Shown one piece after another: positions 30,669 to 42,337 of a stretch of 42,836 nucleotides of DNA; position 1 is the stretch's first letter; every line of letters starts with the position of its first letter. Source of the DNA: Batkoa obscura (lineage: Eukaryota; Entomophthoromycota; Entomophthoromycetes; Entomophthorales; Batkoaceae); assembly GCA_030770535.1 (NCBI GenBank), contig JASVEC010000143.1:1-42836 (forward strand), in the 5' to 3' direction. The notes under the pieces were generated by a model. The model did no database searches, was not told where the DNA came from, and worked only from the letters and a program-made list of their open reading frames with translations. The position numbers and the translations under genes are program-made.

Positions 30669-30769
30669 TGGGGATGTCTTTTTTGACTTCATTATTTTTC
30701 CATTTTTTAAGCGCTATTTAAGCGGAAAAATTGTTAATAAAAATTCTTAAACACAAAAATACATCCCCA
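30669..30769 (+). mobile_element. hairpin element, complete copy
   Basis: TGGGGATGTCTTTTTTGAC to AAAAATACATCCCCA with exact TA on each side; central TTTTTAAGCGCTATTTAAG. Confidence 0.9.
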
Positions 30770-30915
30770 TATACTGTTATCTCTAAATTGTTGGTTCTTT
30801 ATTTCTATTCATAAGCTGTGTAACTTTAAAAGCTTTCAAAAGTAAAATGCCTGTATATATAGTTTTATTTGGTAATATAGTTTTTAGCTCTATACTTCAT
30901 AAACTACAAAAACAG

Positions 30916-30965
30916 TATAAAATGAAAAAGTTGCTTAAAGCGCAACTCTTTAAAATATATCCCCA
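30916..30965 (-). mobile_element. hairpin element, degraded fragment
   Basis: AAAATGAAAAAGTTGCTTAA followed by AATATATCCCCA resembles the centre and one end of the family with internal loss. Confidence 0.35.
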
Positions 30966-31671
30966 GCCCAAAAAATTTCAGTTAAAATTTTATATTTGTG
31001 ATCAATAACAGCTTATACTTATTTGGGCAAAAAGCTCTATGAAGTAATAGCTTGCAGGCTAATAATACTGAGTAAAGTCCTATTTGGTGGTAATCGTAAG
31101 TGCATAAAGCAAATTTAAAAATTATCAAATTAACACCACTTGTTAACATTATAAAGAATATAAATATAAAACGTAAGTTCTTACTATTTTTTATACTTCA
31201 ATATTATTCAAATAAAAGGACATCATAGATAAATATCAGTGCTCATGAAATCATTTTTGATTTTATATTTATTATAATCTATTAAATTGTGGACATTATT
31301 AGAAATACTTCTAATACAACAATAATAAAAGTTTGTTAATAAAAATGCATACTAATAAAAATATTCTTCATTATTAAGTAAACAGTATGATATATAACTA
31401 TATTATATATTATATAGTACATAATATAATTATTCTTAAAATGAAATTTATGCATATAAAGCTATTTTCATTATTTTTAGCTAAAAAAATTAAAATGAAA
31501 TAGTAGCAAGTGGTAAAATTGAACCGCTATTACAATAGCAATTTAATCAATTAATATGAGAGAAGGATACTCATGAATTAAAACTATATATATATGAGAA
31601 AATAAAGTAAAATGAAGATTTTTATCACCTTTTAATACCTTTTAAAAATAGTCTAAATCAACTTAATTAGT
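30966..31671. other. intergenic, no gene seen
   Basis: AT-rich; contains TATA-like runs near 31390-31420 and 31587 but no ORF. Confidence 0.5.
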
Positions 31672-32462
31672 ATGAAATATCTAACATTATCTTATATCAC
31701 CTTATTATTTTTTACATCTGCTTTGTTGTGTAGCGGTAAGTTTACTATAAGATTATTAAAGTAATAATCACTAAATCAAATTTAGATTCTAAATCAAGCG
31801 ATAGCAGTGATGGAAGCAGTGATGGAAGCAGTGATGGAAGTAGTAGTGAACCTTTAGCGGTGGGTCAAGGACCAGGAAAAGTAGCAAATACGGACACAAC
31901 CAAATACGCTGGAGTTTATCAATTTACCTATTTTTACCCAGAGGCATCTAAAGATAATAAAACCTTGCTACTTCCATGCAAAAACAGCACCACCTTTTCT
32001 TTAGATTTTCCGGCTGGTGAAGGGGTAGATATCGGTAAAGATTTTAGTAGTTTTAAAGATGGCGCAGATCCCATATATAAAACAGTTCAAAGCTCTTGGG
32101 TAATAAAAGAGTTAGCCATTGGTAAAGGTGGGTTTGATACCCTTAAAGTTGGTGTTTATGTCGATGATAGCGAAGAGAAATTAGTTTGTTGGACAGTTAA
32201 CTTTGTTAATAAGAAACTTATCATTAATTTGAATCCTGATAAGGTTACTGCTTGTCCAACTAAATTTATACCCTCTACTAAAACTTGCAGGAAAGAGTTA
32301 GCTTATTTACTTGGTACATGTGTTTCTGGTCCTTGTACTGGTGATGGTTCAAAGCCTAGAGAAGAGAATTCTGTTAAATCAGCCACTTCCAATGCTTCTA
32401 TAGTTAAAGCTTCTGTCTCTAGCTTAGTTACCTTTCTTTTTATTACCTTCATTATCGTTTAA
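31672..32462 (+). CDS. secreted, probably GPI-anchored surface protein
   Basis: Exons 31672-31735 and 31786-32462 join in phase to 246 residues. Exon 1 is exactly a signal peptide (MKYLTLSYITLLFFTSALLC). Exon 2 opens with a Ser-rich linker of three SSDG repeats (residues about 27-38), followed by a beta-rich globular region with four to six Cys and N-glycosylation sites (KNST). The C-terminus has a hydrophilic NSVKSATSNAS stretch and a hydrophobic tail (SLVTFLFITFIIV), the usual form of a GPI-anchor signal. No family recognised. The layout fits a fungal cell-wall or plasma-membrane surface protein. The 12-bp DNA repeat in the linker is a candidate for length variation. Confidence 0.75.
31802..31845 (+). 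repeat. 12-bp coding tandem repeat, three units
   Basis: AGCAGTGATGGA repeated three times with a partial fourth (AGTAGTAG), encoding SSDG units. Confidence 0.85.
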
Positions 32463-33328
32463 ATTTTGATTATAAAGCTTTACTAAATAATTAATTGAGA
32501 TTTTAAGATTGTAATTTATAACTGATATATTTTAAATAATAAAATAAATTAGATAATAAATACTAGATAGTCAATGGATAAATGATGAATGATAAATGAT
32601 AAATGATAAATGACAGATATTAAAATAGATAACAGATGAAACATAATATATATATAATCATAAAATATCGTTTTATGAAATAGGTTTATACAAATCAAAT
32701 TTTGTAAACTCATAGCTAAATAAAGTAATATTCATTAATAAAGTATAAAAATATCAAATGAGTAAAATTATTTTATATTAATTAATTAATAAACCTTTAA
32801 GCAATATATTAATAATAAATTTTTAATAAGTAAAGTGCTATTATTGCTTGATTATCTATTGACATCAGTATTTGAGTTGTTTTCTTATATCTTTTTTTAG
32901 TCTAATGTCTCTTAAATACCATTTTGTAGCCTCAAAATAGGTATTGTTAGATACGTAAATCGAACTCTTAAACTCCTATAGATTTAAGACTGCTATTTAG
33001 ATTGATAATATGTCTTCACGGCATATATTAATTAAAGCAGGCATTAGTATAAATGCTACATTTGAATAATAAACAATTGAACAGTAATAACAAATATGAA
33101 CCTTATTAAATAAAACATTCATGAGACTATCACCTATAAAAACAAACCAAATGACGTAATTTGAGAACAAACACACAAATAAGGTAAGTTAAATAATTTT
33201 ACCTTTAAAGCACTAACTAAAATAGTAAAAATACATATTATTCTTACAAACAAGGGTTAGTGTTTTGTAGATTTATGGAACAATCGACTTCTGATTATTT
33301 TATTTTATACTTTTAATCATTTAATTTA
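32463..33328. other. intergenic with a short tandem repeat
   Basis: AT-rich. ATGATAA-type repeats occupy about 32581-32613 (AATGATAAATGAT units). No gene seen. Confidence 0.5.
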
Positions 33329-33956
33329 ATGTCAATGGAAGATAATGTATTGACATGGACGAGTGAGCAAGTAGCATCATGGTTAGGTACCATAGGGTTT
33401 AACAGTTGCATTCAAAAATTTCAGGGTAAACTAAAATAGCTAGTAATTTTTCTGAATAAATATCAATTTTAACAAAAAGATGAAGGCATAACAGGCGAGG
33501 TATTGGTATATTTAGACCATGAAACGCTACTTGATCTAAATCTCAAATCTTTGGGTAAAAGAATTCAGCTTTTGAAAGCTATTTATGAGCTTAAAGTGAG
33601 GTTCAATATTCCAATTTTTTCAGAAGATTATGCTCCTCCAGGTAAACCTTTTAGTTTTGACACATCTCTTTTATTAGAAATTTATCTAGATACAATTGAA
33701 GACGTTGTAAGAAAGCAAATTACTTTTAGTCCTAACAATTAATTATTTTAAAAAGTGTTATGAAGATGAAATGTTTGGAGGATATCAAATTAGCGATAAT
33801 AAAGTCGTTGCAGCGTTAAAAGAAAGAGGTATTTCAGTTTAATTAATTAAAATTATTATTAAATACCCTCCAGATGCTGTTATCAAACTCATTGTACAAG
33901 AAATATCTAAATTAAATTTGGAACTTGTTAGACTTAGGGAGCCAAGTTCAAGGTGA
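33329..33956 (+). CDS. SAM-domain protein, Ste50-like N-terminal organisation
   Basis: Exons 33329-33425, 33480-33706, 33756-33828 and 33874-33956 join in phase to 159 residues. Residues about 8-75 form a SAM domain (WTSEQVASWLGTIGF, EGITGEVLVYLDHETLLDL, LGKRIQLLKAIYELK), closest in my reading to Ste50/Ste11-type SAM domains. The C-terminal ALKERDAVIKLIVQEISKLN followed by LELVRLREP is a short coiled coil like that after the SAM domain in Ste50. No Ras-association domain follows. Exon 3 is supported by a CCTAAC branch site before 33756; without that splice the frame would stop at 33742. Probable adaptor for a MAP-kinase cascade. Confidence 0.72.
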
Positions 33957-34411
33957 TGATAGCCCATTAAAAAAGTATTTTATTTATAAAGTTATATATG
34001 TTAGTTTAATAGCATTAATATCTAATGTGTATCTTCTTCAACAAATTAAGCTAATTAATAAACATTTTATAGGTCAGACGATGTCTTAAAAATTAAAAGA
34101 TTACACATAATTTAACATTTGACTATCCTTAATGAGAGAAATGATACATTGAAAGAAATGATTCCATTTTGGAACAAAATTTCGCAATATTTTGAAACAC
34201 ATAATTGCGTCATAATTTTTTACTGATATGTTTATATTTAATTTATATAATATATTGCATAAAACATTTTCCATCTTTTAATATTTTTATTATTTAAATG
34301 CTTGACTGTTTTACTACTTGACTCTATCTAGCATCTTTATTTCAAAGATTGCAATTTTGATATAAAATCGTAAAAACTATAACAAAGATTAAAGACTTTC
34401 TAATTTTTTAC
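33957..34411. other. intergenic between convergent genes
   Basis: AT-rich 3' region shared by the SAM gene and TCF25; no gene seen. Confidence 0.55.
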
Positions 34412-37406
34412 TTAATTTTCGTCTCCTGAATCTGTAGAAACATCATCTGGTAAACCATTAGGATCATTAGAAGGAGTAGTACTGCTTTGTAGCCAATTAT
34501 ATAATTCTTGAAGTACACCTGGGCGATTTTCCGCACTAAAATTGATAAATAAACTAAATGACACATTGAGATGAACTTACTTTAAAGCATTTAGAAGTTG
34601 GTTAGTGTCCTAAAGAAAGGGTTAGAAATGTTAAATTCATACATATACTATCTTACATTATTGGAACTATCTTGAGTTAAAACGTTTCTTACCCCATTTC
34701 GAATCCTTTCCAATAGACCAGAAATTGAATCCATTGTAATTATATTTGAGCCATCCTGTGTATACCCTGGAAGATACTTGAAATCATCGTATAAACTAAC
34801 AGAATCTGGAGGTGGTAAAGGATCATGGGCATAAATGGCTCGACTCCTTAAATCTTTAGGGAGATGCTTATTAAGATCAGAGAATTCTAAATTATTAATA
34901 TCTCATCCATTTACAAGGATAATCCTTTTACCTGAAATTAAGATGTGACGGCATAAATTTAAAGGTATTTCATTAGTAGAATCTGCGCTCCAAATCTCTT
35001 TACTTAATAAAACAGTCTCATTGTTACTATCTCTCAACTTATCACTTGCTAATTTAATTGCATCAGAAATAATATCAGTAACCTAAGGATATTAAATTAA
35101 GTTAAGAAAAAGTTAAATTAATAACGACTTACACTTGGAAGTTTCCAAAGAGAAAAAGCTCTTTCAGTATAGAGGTCAGCTAACAGTTTGATCTGAGATT
35201 CCTGGCTATTGGAAACTAAATAGAGCTTAGAATCAAATTAAATAGGAAATAAGTATAAAATTACTTTTAGACTCTAATAGGCTTAAATGCTGCTCTATAA
35301 TCCCTGTAGGAGCGTCAATCGAAATCCCTGTCTTTTTGATTAAATTTAAAATAACATTAGGATATAAAATAATTGCAGAGGATAGCATATCAATATGATC
35401 GTAATTCTAAAGAATGATTAACTAATTGTAACACTAAGTAAGTAAGCTTACCTTTTCAAGCTTAGAATTAACTGTTTCTTTAGTGTTTTGATTCACATGA
35501 AATGCAGCTAAAGCGCAAGAATAATGATAATTAGGCAAGCTTGAAATATATTCAGAATCAATCCACTGTTCGTTAAATTCTAACAAATAAGAATATTGCT
35601 GCGCTTTTAAAGCAAGGAAATCCAAATGTAACAAAGCGCACAAATTGTCATGAACAGGATCAAAACTAAACATTAGAATTAAATAAACATAACAAAACTA
35701 TAATTGTGCTTGCTACCTTAATATTAATTTTGTAAATTCCAATGCTGTTCTCCAACAACCTTGTCTTGATAGATTTTGGATATGGCGATATAATGCCAAG
35801 TAGAAGGATCTAAAAAATAAATCAATATTATTAATAGATTAGAACTATTTACCTATTTTCTAACTGATCATAATTTAATCTACATAATCCACTAGTTAAA
35901 GAAAATGAAGGGCTAAAACCTCTTTCACATGCGAATAAAGCCCTCTCTTTAGAAATGCGATTAAATTGAGTTTAATAGTAAGTATGTACTATTACCTATA
36001 AGCTCAAATGCCTCAGTCATATTACCAGAATTTTTGGCTATATCGGATAATTGTAAAAGGGTATCAACATGATAAGGGAACATTCCAGATAACCCCGCTA
36101 TAGCATTGGGATCTAAGCTGGCCACTCCTTGATAAAACGCTTTTTGAGCATCTCTATACCGTGGACCATGTTGGAAGTTGAAATAAGTAATATCTAATTT
36201 TTAGCTTCAATTTAATCTACTGAATACGTATACTTACTTTCCACTTTTTCTCCCTGACCCATACTTAAACCTAAATTTTGTGGCATAGGCCAGAAATCCC
36301 TTGGACTTGCTAAAAGACAACGCCCAGCAAATCTATTTTTTGTCAATAAAATAACTAGCTATTGGTTGTTTTCTAATTACCTTGAAAATTTCTTCTTTCG
36401 GATTTCTTCATTAACCTGAATAGGATAAAATTAGCTTAATAAATTAAAAGTAAAAAGTAAATACAATTCTAGATCCAAACAATCTGGTCGTCTCTATTAA
36501 TGGATCTAAGCATTTAACATTGATATTTAACAATTTCTTTAATATATCAACATCTTGCTCCCCAACTCGATTATTGTTATTATTATTAGTTTTGAAGTTA
36601 ATATCGTGATCTTGGAATCTAGTTAAAAATTGATAAATAAAAACTAAATTATTTCCAATATTATTACTTTTTTCTGATGTCTTCTAAAATTCTGTCAAAC
36701 TCTTTATCTTCTAACTCGTTTTCTTCGTCTACTTTTGCTACTCTCTTTTTGCTCTTCTTTTTCTTCTTTTTGTTATTTTTTATATTTTTTATCGGCTTGT
36801 TATCCTATTTAAATTGAGCACTTTTGAAAATTAGTTATTAAAAATAATACTATATCTTCTTTTAAATCTTCACTCTGGTCTTCATTATCCATTTCAACTT
36901 CGTCATCATTACCAAGCTTTTATTATTTTAATTATGATTTTTCAATTTTAAATCAACTTACCAATAAAAATGGATTTATCGCTTTATTAGATGCTACTTC
37001 TCCTTCGCTTTCCTCTTCACTCGTATCCTCACTTTTTTCCTTGTCATCTTTACTTTCATTTAATTCCTTAATATTTTCTTTATTTTTTTCTTCTTCTTCT
37101 ACTTCTGACTATTATACAATTAATGGAATATATTTATATATATATATGTATTACCGAACTGAGGTTCTTGTTATTCTTTGATTCTGTTTCCGCATCCCCT
37201 TGATTATTTTCAGCAAGCATCGACTCAATTTCAATCTGTTGACTAATTAAGACTGGGTCGACCAATGGTGTTTTTTTATTTTTTTTATTCTTCTTTTTAT
37301 TTATTTTAATGCTATTCGCCATCAATTCATCTTTGAAGACCTCTTCCTCTTCTATGGCAAGTGGTTGTTGCTTATTGTTTAATTTTTTTAACGCTCTTGA
37401 TGACAT
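34412..37406 (-). CDS. RQC1: TCF25/Rqc1 family, ribosome quality control factor
   Basis: Seventeen exons keep phase to 747 residues: 34412-34535, 34581-34609, 34657-34886, 34932-35082, 35133-35215, 35265-35406, 35452-35665, 35717-35809, 35853-35946, 35996-36193, 36238-36332, 36381-36415, 36465-36618, 36668-36804, 36851-36916, 36962-37108, 37155-37406. The start MSSRALKKL matches TCF25 (MSRRALRRL). A long acidic and Lys-rich N-terminal region follows, then LSGMFPYHVDTLLQLSDIAK, SPSFSLTSGLCRLNYDQLEN, RSFYLALYRHIQNLSRQGC and DPVHDNLCALLHLDFLALKA. In yeast Rqc1 works with Ltn1 and Cdc48 on stalled 60S subunits, guiding ubiquitin chain formation. The exon 15 donor was chosen after DSSNN rather than at an earlier GTAAG because it keeps more of the protein. 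Confidence 0.92.
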
Positions 37407-38130
37407 TCTAAAGTATTGAGAAATATTTCGATTTTTTTATTTTTTAAAGTTGGGAGTTGGTTTCTAATTGGCTATCAACTTAATTCCTATGATGCCTGGA
37501 CCTTTGGGTGCGTAGTTTCAAGATTTATATTTACTATAATTGTAAAATCATTTTAAAATCAATATAAATATTCTTGAAAATTTAAGCTTTTCTTATATCT
37601 TATTATCATTTAATATAAGCTAGAAGTTGAATGTATACCACTTTCAATACACCATATAGGCAATATACACAACTATGTATCAATAGGGTTTTGTATTTTT
37701 AAGTTCGATTTATTTTTTAAATGAAATGATGCTAAAGTAGATCGAATATAAATATAATAATTTTTTTAATACTAAACTAATTATTTTTGTTAACTATTTT
37801 GAGACCTGACCTGTATTACAATTACTAAAATTGCTTTATATTTCTAAAAAATGTTTATCTTGATCAAAATTCAAAGCTTTGATATTTACAATAAGTTTAT
37901 TGTGTATAATAGACTACAGAGTTCAAATATATTCAAGCGTTCCATTTAATATTAAAAGTAGGATATTTTTAGTATAGGCTCAGTTTTAATTATTGTCATT
38001 GATACAAATCAATTTAAAAAATAAAATAATTCTTAATAAATGAACCTTCGTTTTTGTGTTATTTTTAATAAATATCTCAAGTTAGGATATAATATCTAAA
38101 ATTAATTGATAAAACAGTATAAAACCGTCT
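37407..38130. other. intergenic, no gene seen
   Basis: AT-rich spacer upstream of TCF25; stops in all frames. Confidence 0.55.
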
Positions 38131-38969
38131 TTAAGAAGGATATCTAGACCTTTCCTCCGATTCAGGAAGCCAAGCACTTAGATCTGATGTTTTATTTGTT
38201 GCAAAGTCTTTGATATAAACATACAGAGCTTCGTTAGTTCTAATATCCTAATAGAAATAAACTTATACTCCAGAATAAGCATTTAATATAAAACTTCACC
38301 TTCAAATTTAATTTTAACTAAATCCAGTTTTATTGGACAAATCTTTAATTTGGAACAATCTCTTTGGTTTAACTTTGAATTTATTTTTATTGAGTTAGAA
38401 AACTATGTTATAATTTAAATTGAAGTTCGATGTAGTAAATCAAAGCAATTTGTATCATTTTAATTCAATCATCAGCTTAATAGTTGACAATAAACAGACT
38501 TAGCTTTCATATCACTATTTACTATTCGATTATTTTTTACAGATACTGTTCTAACTGAGAACAATAATTTTATTTTTGATTTCTTAAACTTGGTTTCATA
38601 ATAAGTGCCAACAAACTATGTCACTTATTAAAATTAGCTCAATAAAATACAAATCTATTTCGTTAATAGATTATTTAATTAGCTACAGTTCAACAGTGTG
38701 GCTGAGTTTAAGAAAAACATAACTTTATTGGCTTTAATCCATAAAAATATTAAAAAAGAGCATCACAATGTTCCAATCTATCAAAAACCGTTAAATTTAG
38801 TTGGTCAGAGAGTAGGTTAATGAATATGATTGGTTAAAAAAAAACCCAAAATGAATTAATAAATCTGCAAACTTGGAAAGTTCAACTTATAGTTTTTATT
38901 ATTTGTATTATTAAAATCAAAATCAAGTCTCCATTCCATTTTGAAGCTCTTTTTTATATCCTCATTCAT
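38131..38969 (-). CDS. probable small multi-exon gene, unresolved
   Basis: Minus-strand pieces look coding: 38969 down to about 38862 (MNEDIKKSFKMEWRLDFDFN, then KNYKLNFPSLQIY); 38523-38615 (FVGTYYETKFKKSKIKLLFS, VRTVSVKNNRI), ending at a GTAAAT donor; about 38294-38402 (FSNSIKINSKLNQRDCSKLK, ICPIKLDLVKIKFEG); and 38131-38247 (DIRTNEALYVYIKDFATNKT, SDLSAWLPESEERSRYPS, stop). The second and third pieces join in phase. The last junction needs an atypical GTTTTA donor or a broken frame, and the first junction is not found. No family recognised; the IKL-IKF beta-strand pattern is only suggestive. The gene would be head-to-head with the coiled-coil gene, 150 bp apart. Either a real gene with non-standard splicing or a recent pseudogene. 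Confidence 0.4.
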
Positions 38970-39022
38970 TTAAGATTTTAAAGAAACCCAGTTATAATTT
39001 AACCTGTTTCTGCTACCCCTTG

Positions 39023-39119
39023 TATATAAGACTTGATTTTCTATTTATTTGTATTTTTTTATTGCAAAGTTATTATATTAAACATACATACTTTATTTTA
39101 TATCCAAAACCACCTAATT
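39023..39119 (+). promoter_or_regulatory. TATA box of the coiled-coil gene
   Basis: TGTATATAAGAC, starting 97 bp before the chosen ATG; preceded by a short pyrimidine run. Confidence 0.45.
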
Positions 39120-39887
39120 ATGTCTGAAAACCAAAACAAAGACTACGAAAACCAAATAAATCGTTTGAAAAAAAGGGTTAATGACCTTGAAGCAAAGGAA
39201 ACTAGACTTAACGAAGAATTGTCATATCGATGCCAAAGTATAAAACATCTGGAAGTAGAATTAGAACAAGCGATCGAAAGCAACAATCGATGTAAAAAGA
39301 AATTAGATCTTATGCAAATTAATTACGATAATGTAGTAAAAAAGCAATACGATTCTACGGTCTCAAGCCAATCCCAACTTTGTCGACTTCAAGAAGAGAA
39401 GGATAAGTTAGAATATGAATTGAAATGTCTTGAAAGTGAAAAAGTAAAGTTAGATTTAGAAAATTCTCAGCTAGATGAAAGAAAAAGATATTACGAGGAT
39501 ACAGTTCAAAAGATTGAGCAAGAGTTAAAAGATTACAAAGAAACATGCCAACATTTAAAGCATAATTTAGAATACATGAGCTTTATTAATTTAGATAACG
39601 AGAAGTTACAGATTGAAAATGCCGATTTACTAAGAGAGTTAGAGATTTATAAATCCAAAATTATAAGCTATGAGTTAAAAAATAACGTCAAATATGAAAA
39701 TAGTGATTTCCATGACTTCAAATCAACCAAAAGTTCAATTCAAAGCCCTACAGACCATGGAAGTATATCTTCGAATACTGCACTAGGAAACCCCAAATCT
39801 GTTTCTTCACAAGAAAAAGCAGAACTAAAGGCCACCCCCTCACCATCAAAACTACTGAAATCTAAACTGTCTAATCAAGTTAATTGA
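39120..39887 (+). CDS. coiled-coil protein, unrecognised
   Basis: 255 residues from the ATG at 39120 (MSENQNKDYENQINRLKKRV). An upstream in-frame ATG at 39033 would add a hydrophobic stretch overlapping the likely 5' leader, so the later start is preferred. Residues about 8-205 are one nearly continuous heptad-rich coiled coil (NRLKKRVNDLEAKETRLNEE, LEQAIESNN, KLQIENADLLRELEIYKSKI). The last 50 residues are Ser- and Pro-rich (SSIQSPTDHGSISS, ATPSPSKLLKSKLSNQ) and probably disordered, with possible SP phosphorylation sites. Low similarity to NudE-type coiled coils is all I can suggest. No intron. Confidence 0.75.
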   Translation: MSENQNKDYENQINRLKKRVNDLEAKETRLNEELSYRCQSIKHLEVELEQAIESNNRCKKKLDLMQINYDNVVKKQYDSTVSSQSQLCRLQEEKDKLEYELKCLESEKVKLDLENSQLDERKRYYEDTVQKIEQELKDYKETCQHLKHNLEYMSFINLDNEKLQIENADLLRELEIYKSKIISYELKNNVKYENSDFHDFKSTKSSIQSPTDHGSISSNTALGNPKSVSSQEKAELKATPSPSKLLKSKLSNQVN

Positions 39888-40551
39888 AAATAAGTTTATT
39901 TATTTTGTATTTTTTATATTCTTGCATGTTTTAGTAAATATCTTTAATAAAATTGTATATTTTATTTTTCCACTTTCTTAATTTTTGAGTCATATTGCAT
40001 GAATTCCCCTAATTTTTAATTTGTTTGCTTTGTTTGCATTCTTGATCGGATAAAAAATCATGGACAAATTATGAGATAATATCCTTGAAATAATTAAACC
40101 TGAGTCCAAACATTGTAAAAATAAATTTCAATAAGCCACAATCAACATAAACAAAAATACATTCCCATTTATAATAATAATTTTCAAAGTCTGAATTAAC
40201 AACCTTGTACTATGTTTGAAAGGTAGTTTAAGAATTTTACTGACAACCCTCTACTTAAATGGGACTTAAAAAATGGAAAAAGTGATGAAACTGATTATTT
40301 AATTTCAAGTTGTAATTGTTAAAAATCACTATTGTATGTAGGTTTAATAATTTGAGGATATTTTTTTAAAACTTGAATAGCATAAAATGTTAATACTATT
40401 CGAAACTTTTTGGCCAAAAGGACCTGGATTTTAATTATTGCAAAAAAAATTGATAAGTAAAAGAATTTAGAATTTGATGAAAGCAATGTTTATAATATCT
40501 ATTAAATCATAGTTAGAAATTATTTTGATACATTAAAAACTATAGTAGACA
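39888..40551. other. intergenic with split hairpin-element remnants
   Basis: One element end lies at about 40146-40168 (AACAAAAATACATTCCCAT). The body of an element in reverse orientation lies at about 40224-40290 (TTTAAGAATTTTACTGAC, CTTAAAAAATGGAAAAAG). No gene seen. Confidence 0.5.
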
Positions 40552-40650
40552 TGAGGATGTATTTTTGTGTTTAAGAATTTACTAACAAATTTTCCGCTTA
40601 AATAGCGCTTAAAAAATGGAAAAAATAATGAAGCCAAAAAAACACTCCCA
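40552..40650 (-). mobile_element. hairpin element, near-complete copy
   Basis: TGAGGATGTATTTTTGTG to AAAACACTCCCA; contains TAGCGCTTAAAAAATGG. The only well-preserved copy right of 31 kb. Confidence 0.85.
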
Positions 40651-41048
40651 GATTTTCAATATATTATAGGTATTAAGATGAAACATAATTTGAAGCTTGA
40701 TGCTTTAGTAGACTCTATTTAATATTATTTGCTTTATTGTTCATAAAATAACAAAGTTAGTTACTTTTTAGAGCATAAATAAAGTTTAGTTTCAGTATAA
40801 TGCAAAATATTTAAAAAAAGTAGTAAAAAGTATTACCATAATATTTTTAGATATCAACATATTATATCATATTATATTATTTTAAAATTAAAGCCGTTAT
40901 CAATAGGGGCAAAAGTTATTTAAATGACTTATATTTATACATTGAATACTGCCTTAATTTGGGCCATATTACATTTTTGATTATTTAGTACACATACAAA
41001 TTTGTATTAATACATACAATTATGCTACAGCATACAAGAAGATAACAA
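40651..41048. other. intergenic, no gene seen
   Basis: AT-rich; upstream region of the tRNA gene. Confidence 0.5.
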
Positions 41049-41130
41049 GTCAATTTGGCCGAGCGGTCTAAGGCGTTGCACTTAAGATGCAATCTCGAGA
41101 GAGGCGTGGGTTCGAACCCCACAGTTGACA
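41049..41130 (+). tRNA. tRNA-Leu(UAA)
   Basis: 82-nt type II tRNA. Acceptor GTCAATT pairs with AGTTGAC, with discriminator A. The D-arm contains GGCCGAGCGGTCTAAGGC (A box). The anticodon stem TTGCA/TGCAA encloses the loop CTTAAGA with anticodon TAA. A long variable arm (TCTCGAGAGA) and the T-arm GTGGGTTCGAACCCCAC (B box) follow. No intron. A UAA anticodon reads TTA, the leucine codon that dominates this AT-rich genome. Confidence 0.96.
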
Positions 41131-41457
41131 TTACTTTTGGATCTACTCTTAACAACTTACTTTTTCAACATAAATTTATAAACTTTCTATTGACAATAAA
41201 TCACTGTATTGGGATTATAAATTAAATTCATCTTATTTTTCTAATTGTCGTTTACGAAAATTGTTGTGAATTCATACTATATTAAATGTAATGTACTGCT
41301 ACTAAATTAAGTGGTGAGCTTAATACTTTAATGTATGTAATCTAAATCATTTCATATAAAACTAAATAAATAAAATCCAAAAACTAGTATTTAAAATTGA
41401 TTCATTTATAATATAGATGAAATAATAACACTATTTACGTATTTATAAGGATTTAGC
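41131..41457. other. intergenic, no gene seen
   Basis: Contains a T-rich run just after the tRNA (from 41131, ATTACTTTTGG) and the 3' region of the Rab gene. Confidence 0.5.

Positions 41458-42337
<880 letters not shown>

Noticed and set aside
35434-35673. Stand-alone 79-residue gene
   Set aside because: It is exon 11 of TCF25 read into the neighbouring introns.
39355-39546. Minus-strand frame inside the coiled-coil gene
   Set aside because: Antisense of a heptad-rich coding region.
11995-40650. Hairpin elements as a CRISPR-like array or as transcription terminators
   Set aside because: Spacing is irregular (0.1-9 kb), orientation is mixed, copies are individually flanked by TA and the host is a eukaryote; a transposable origin fits better.
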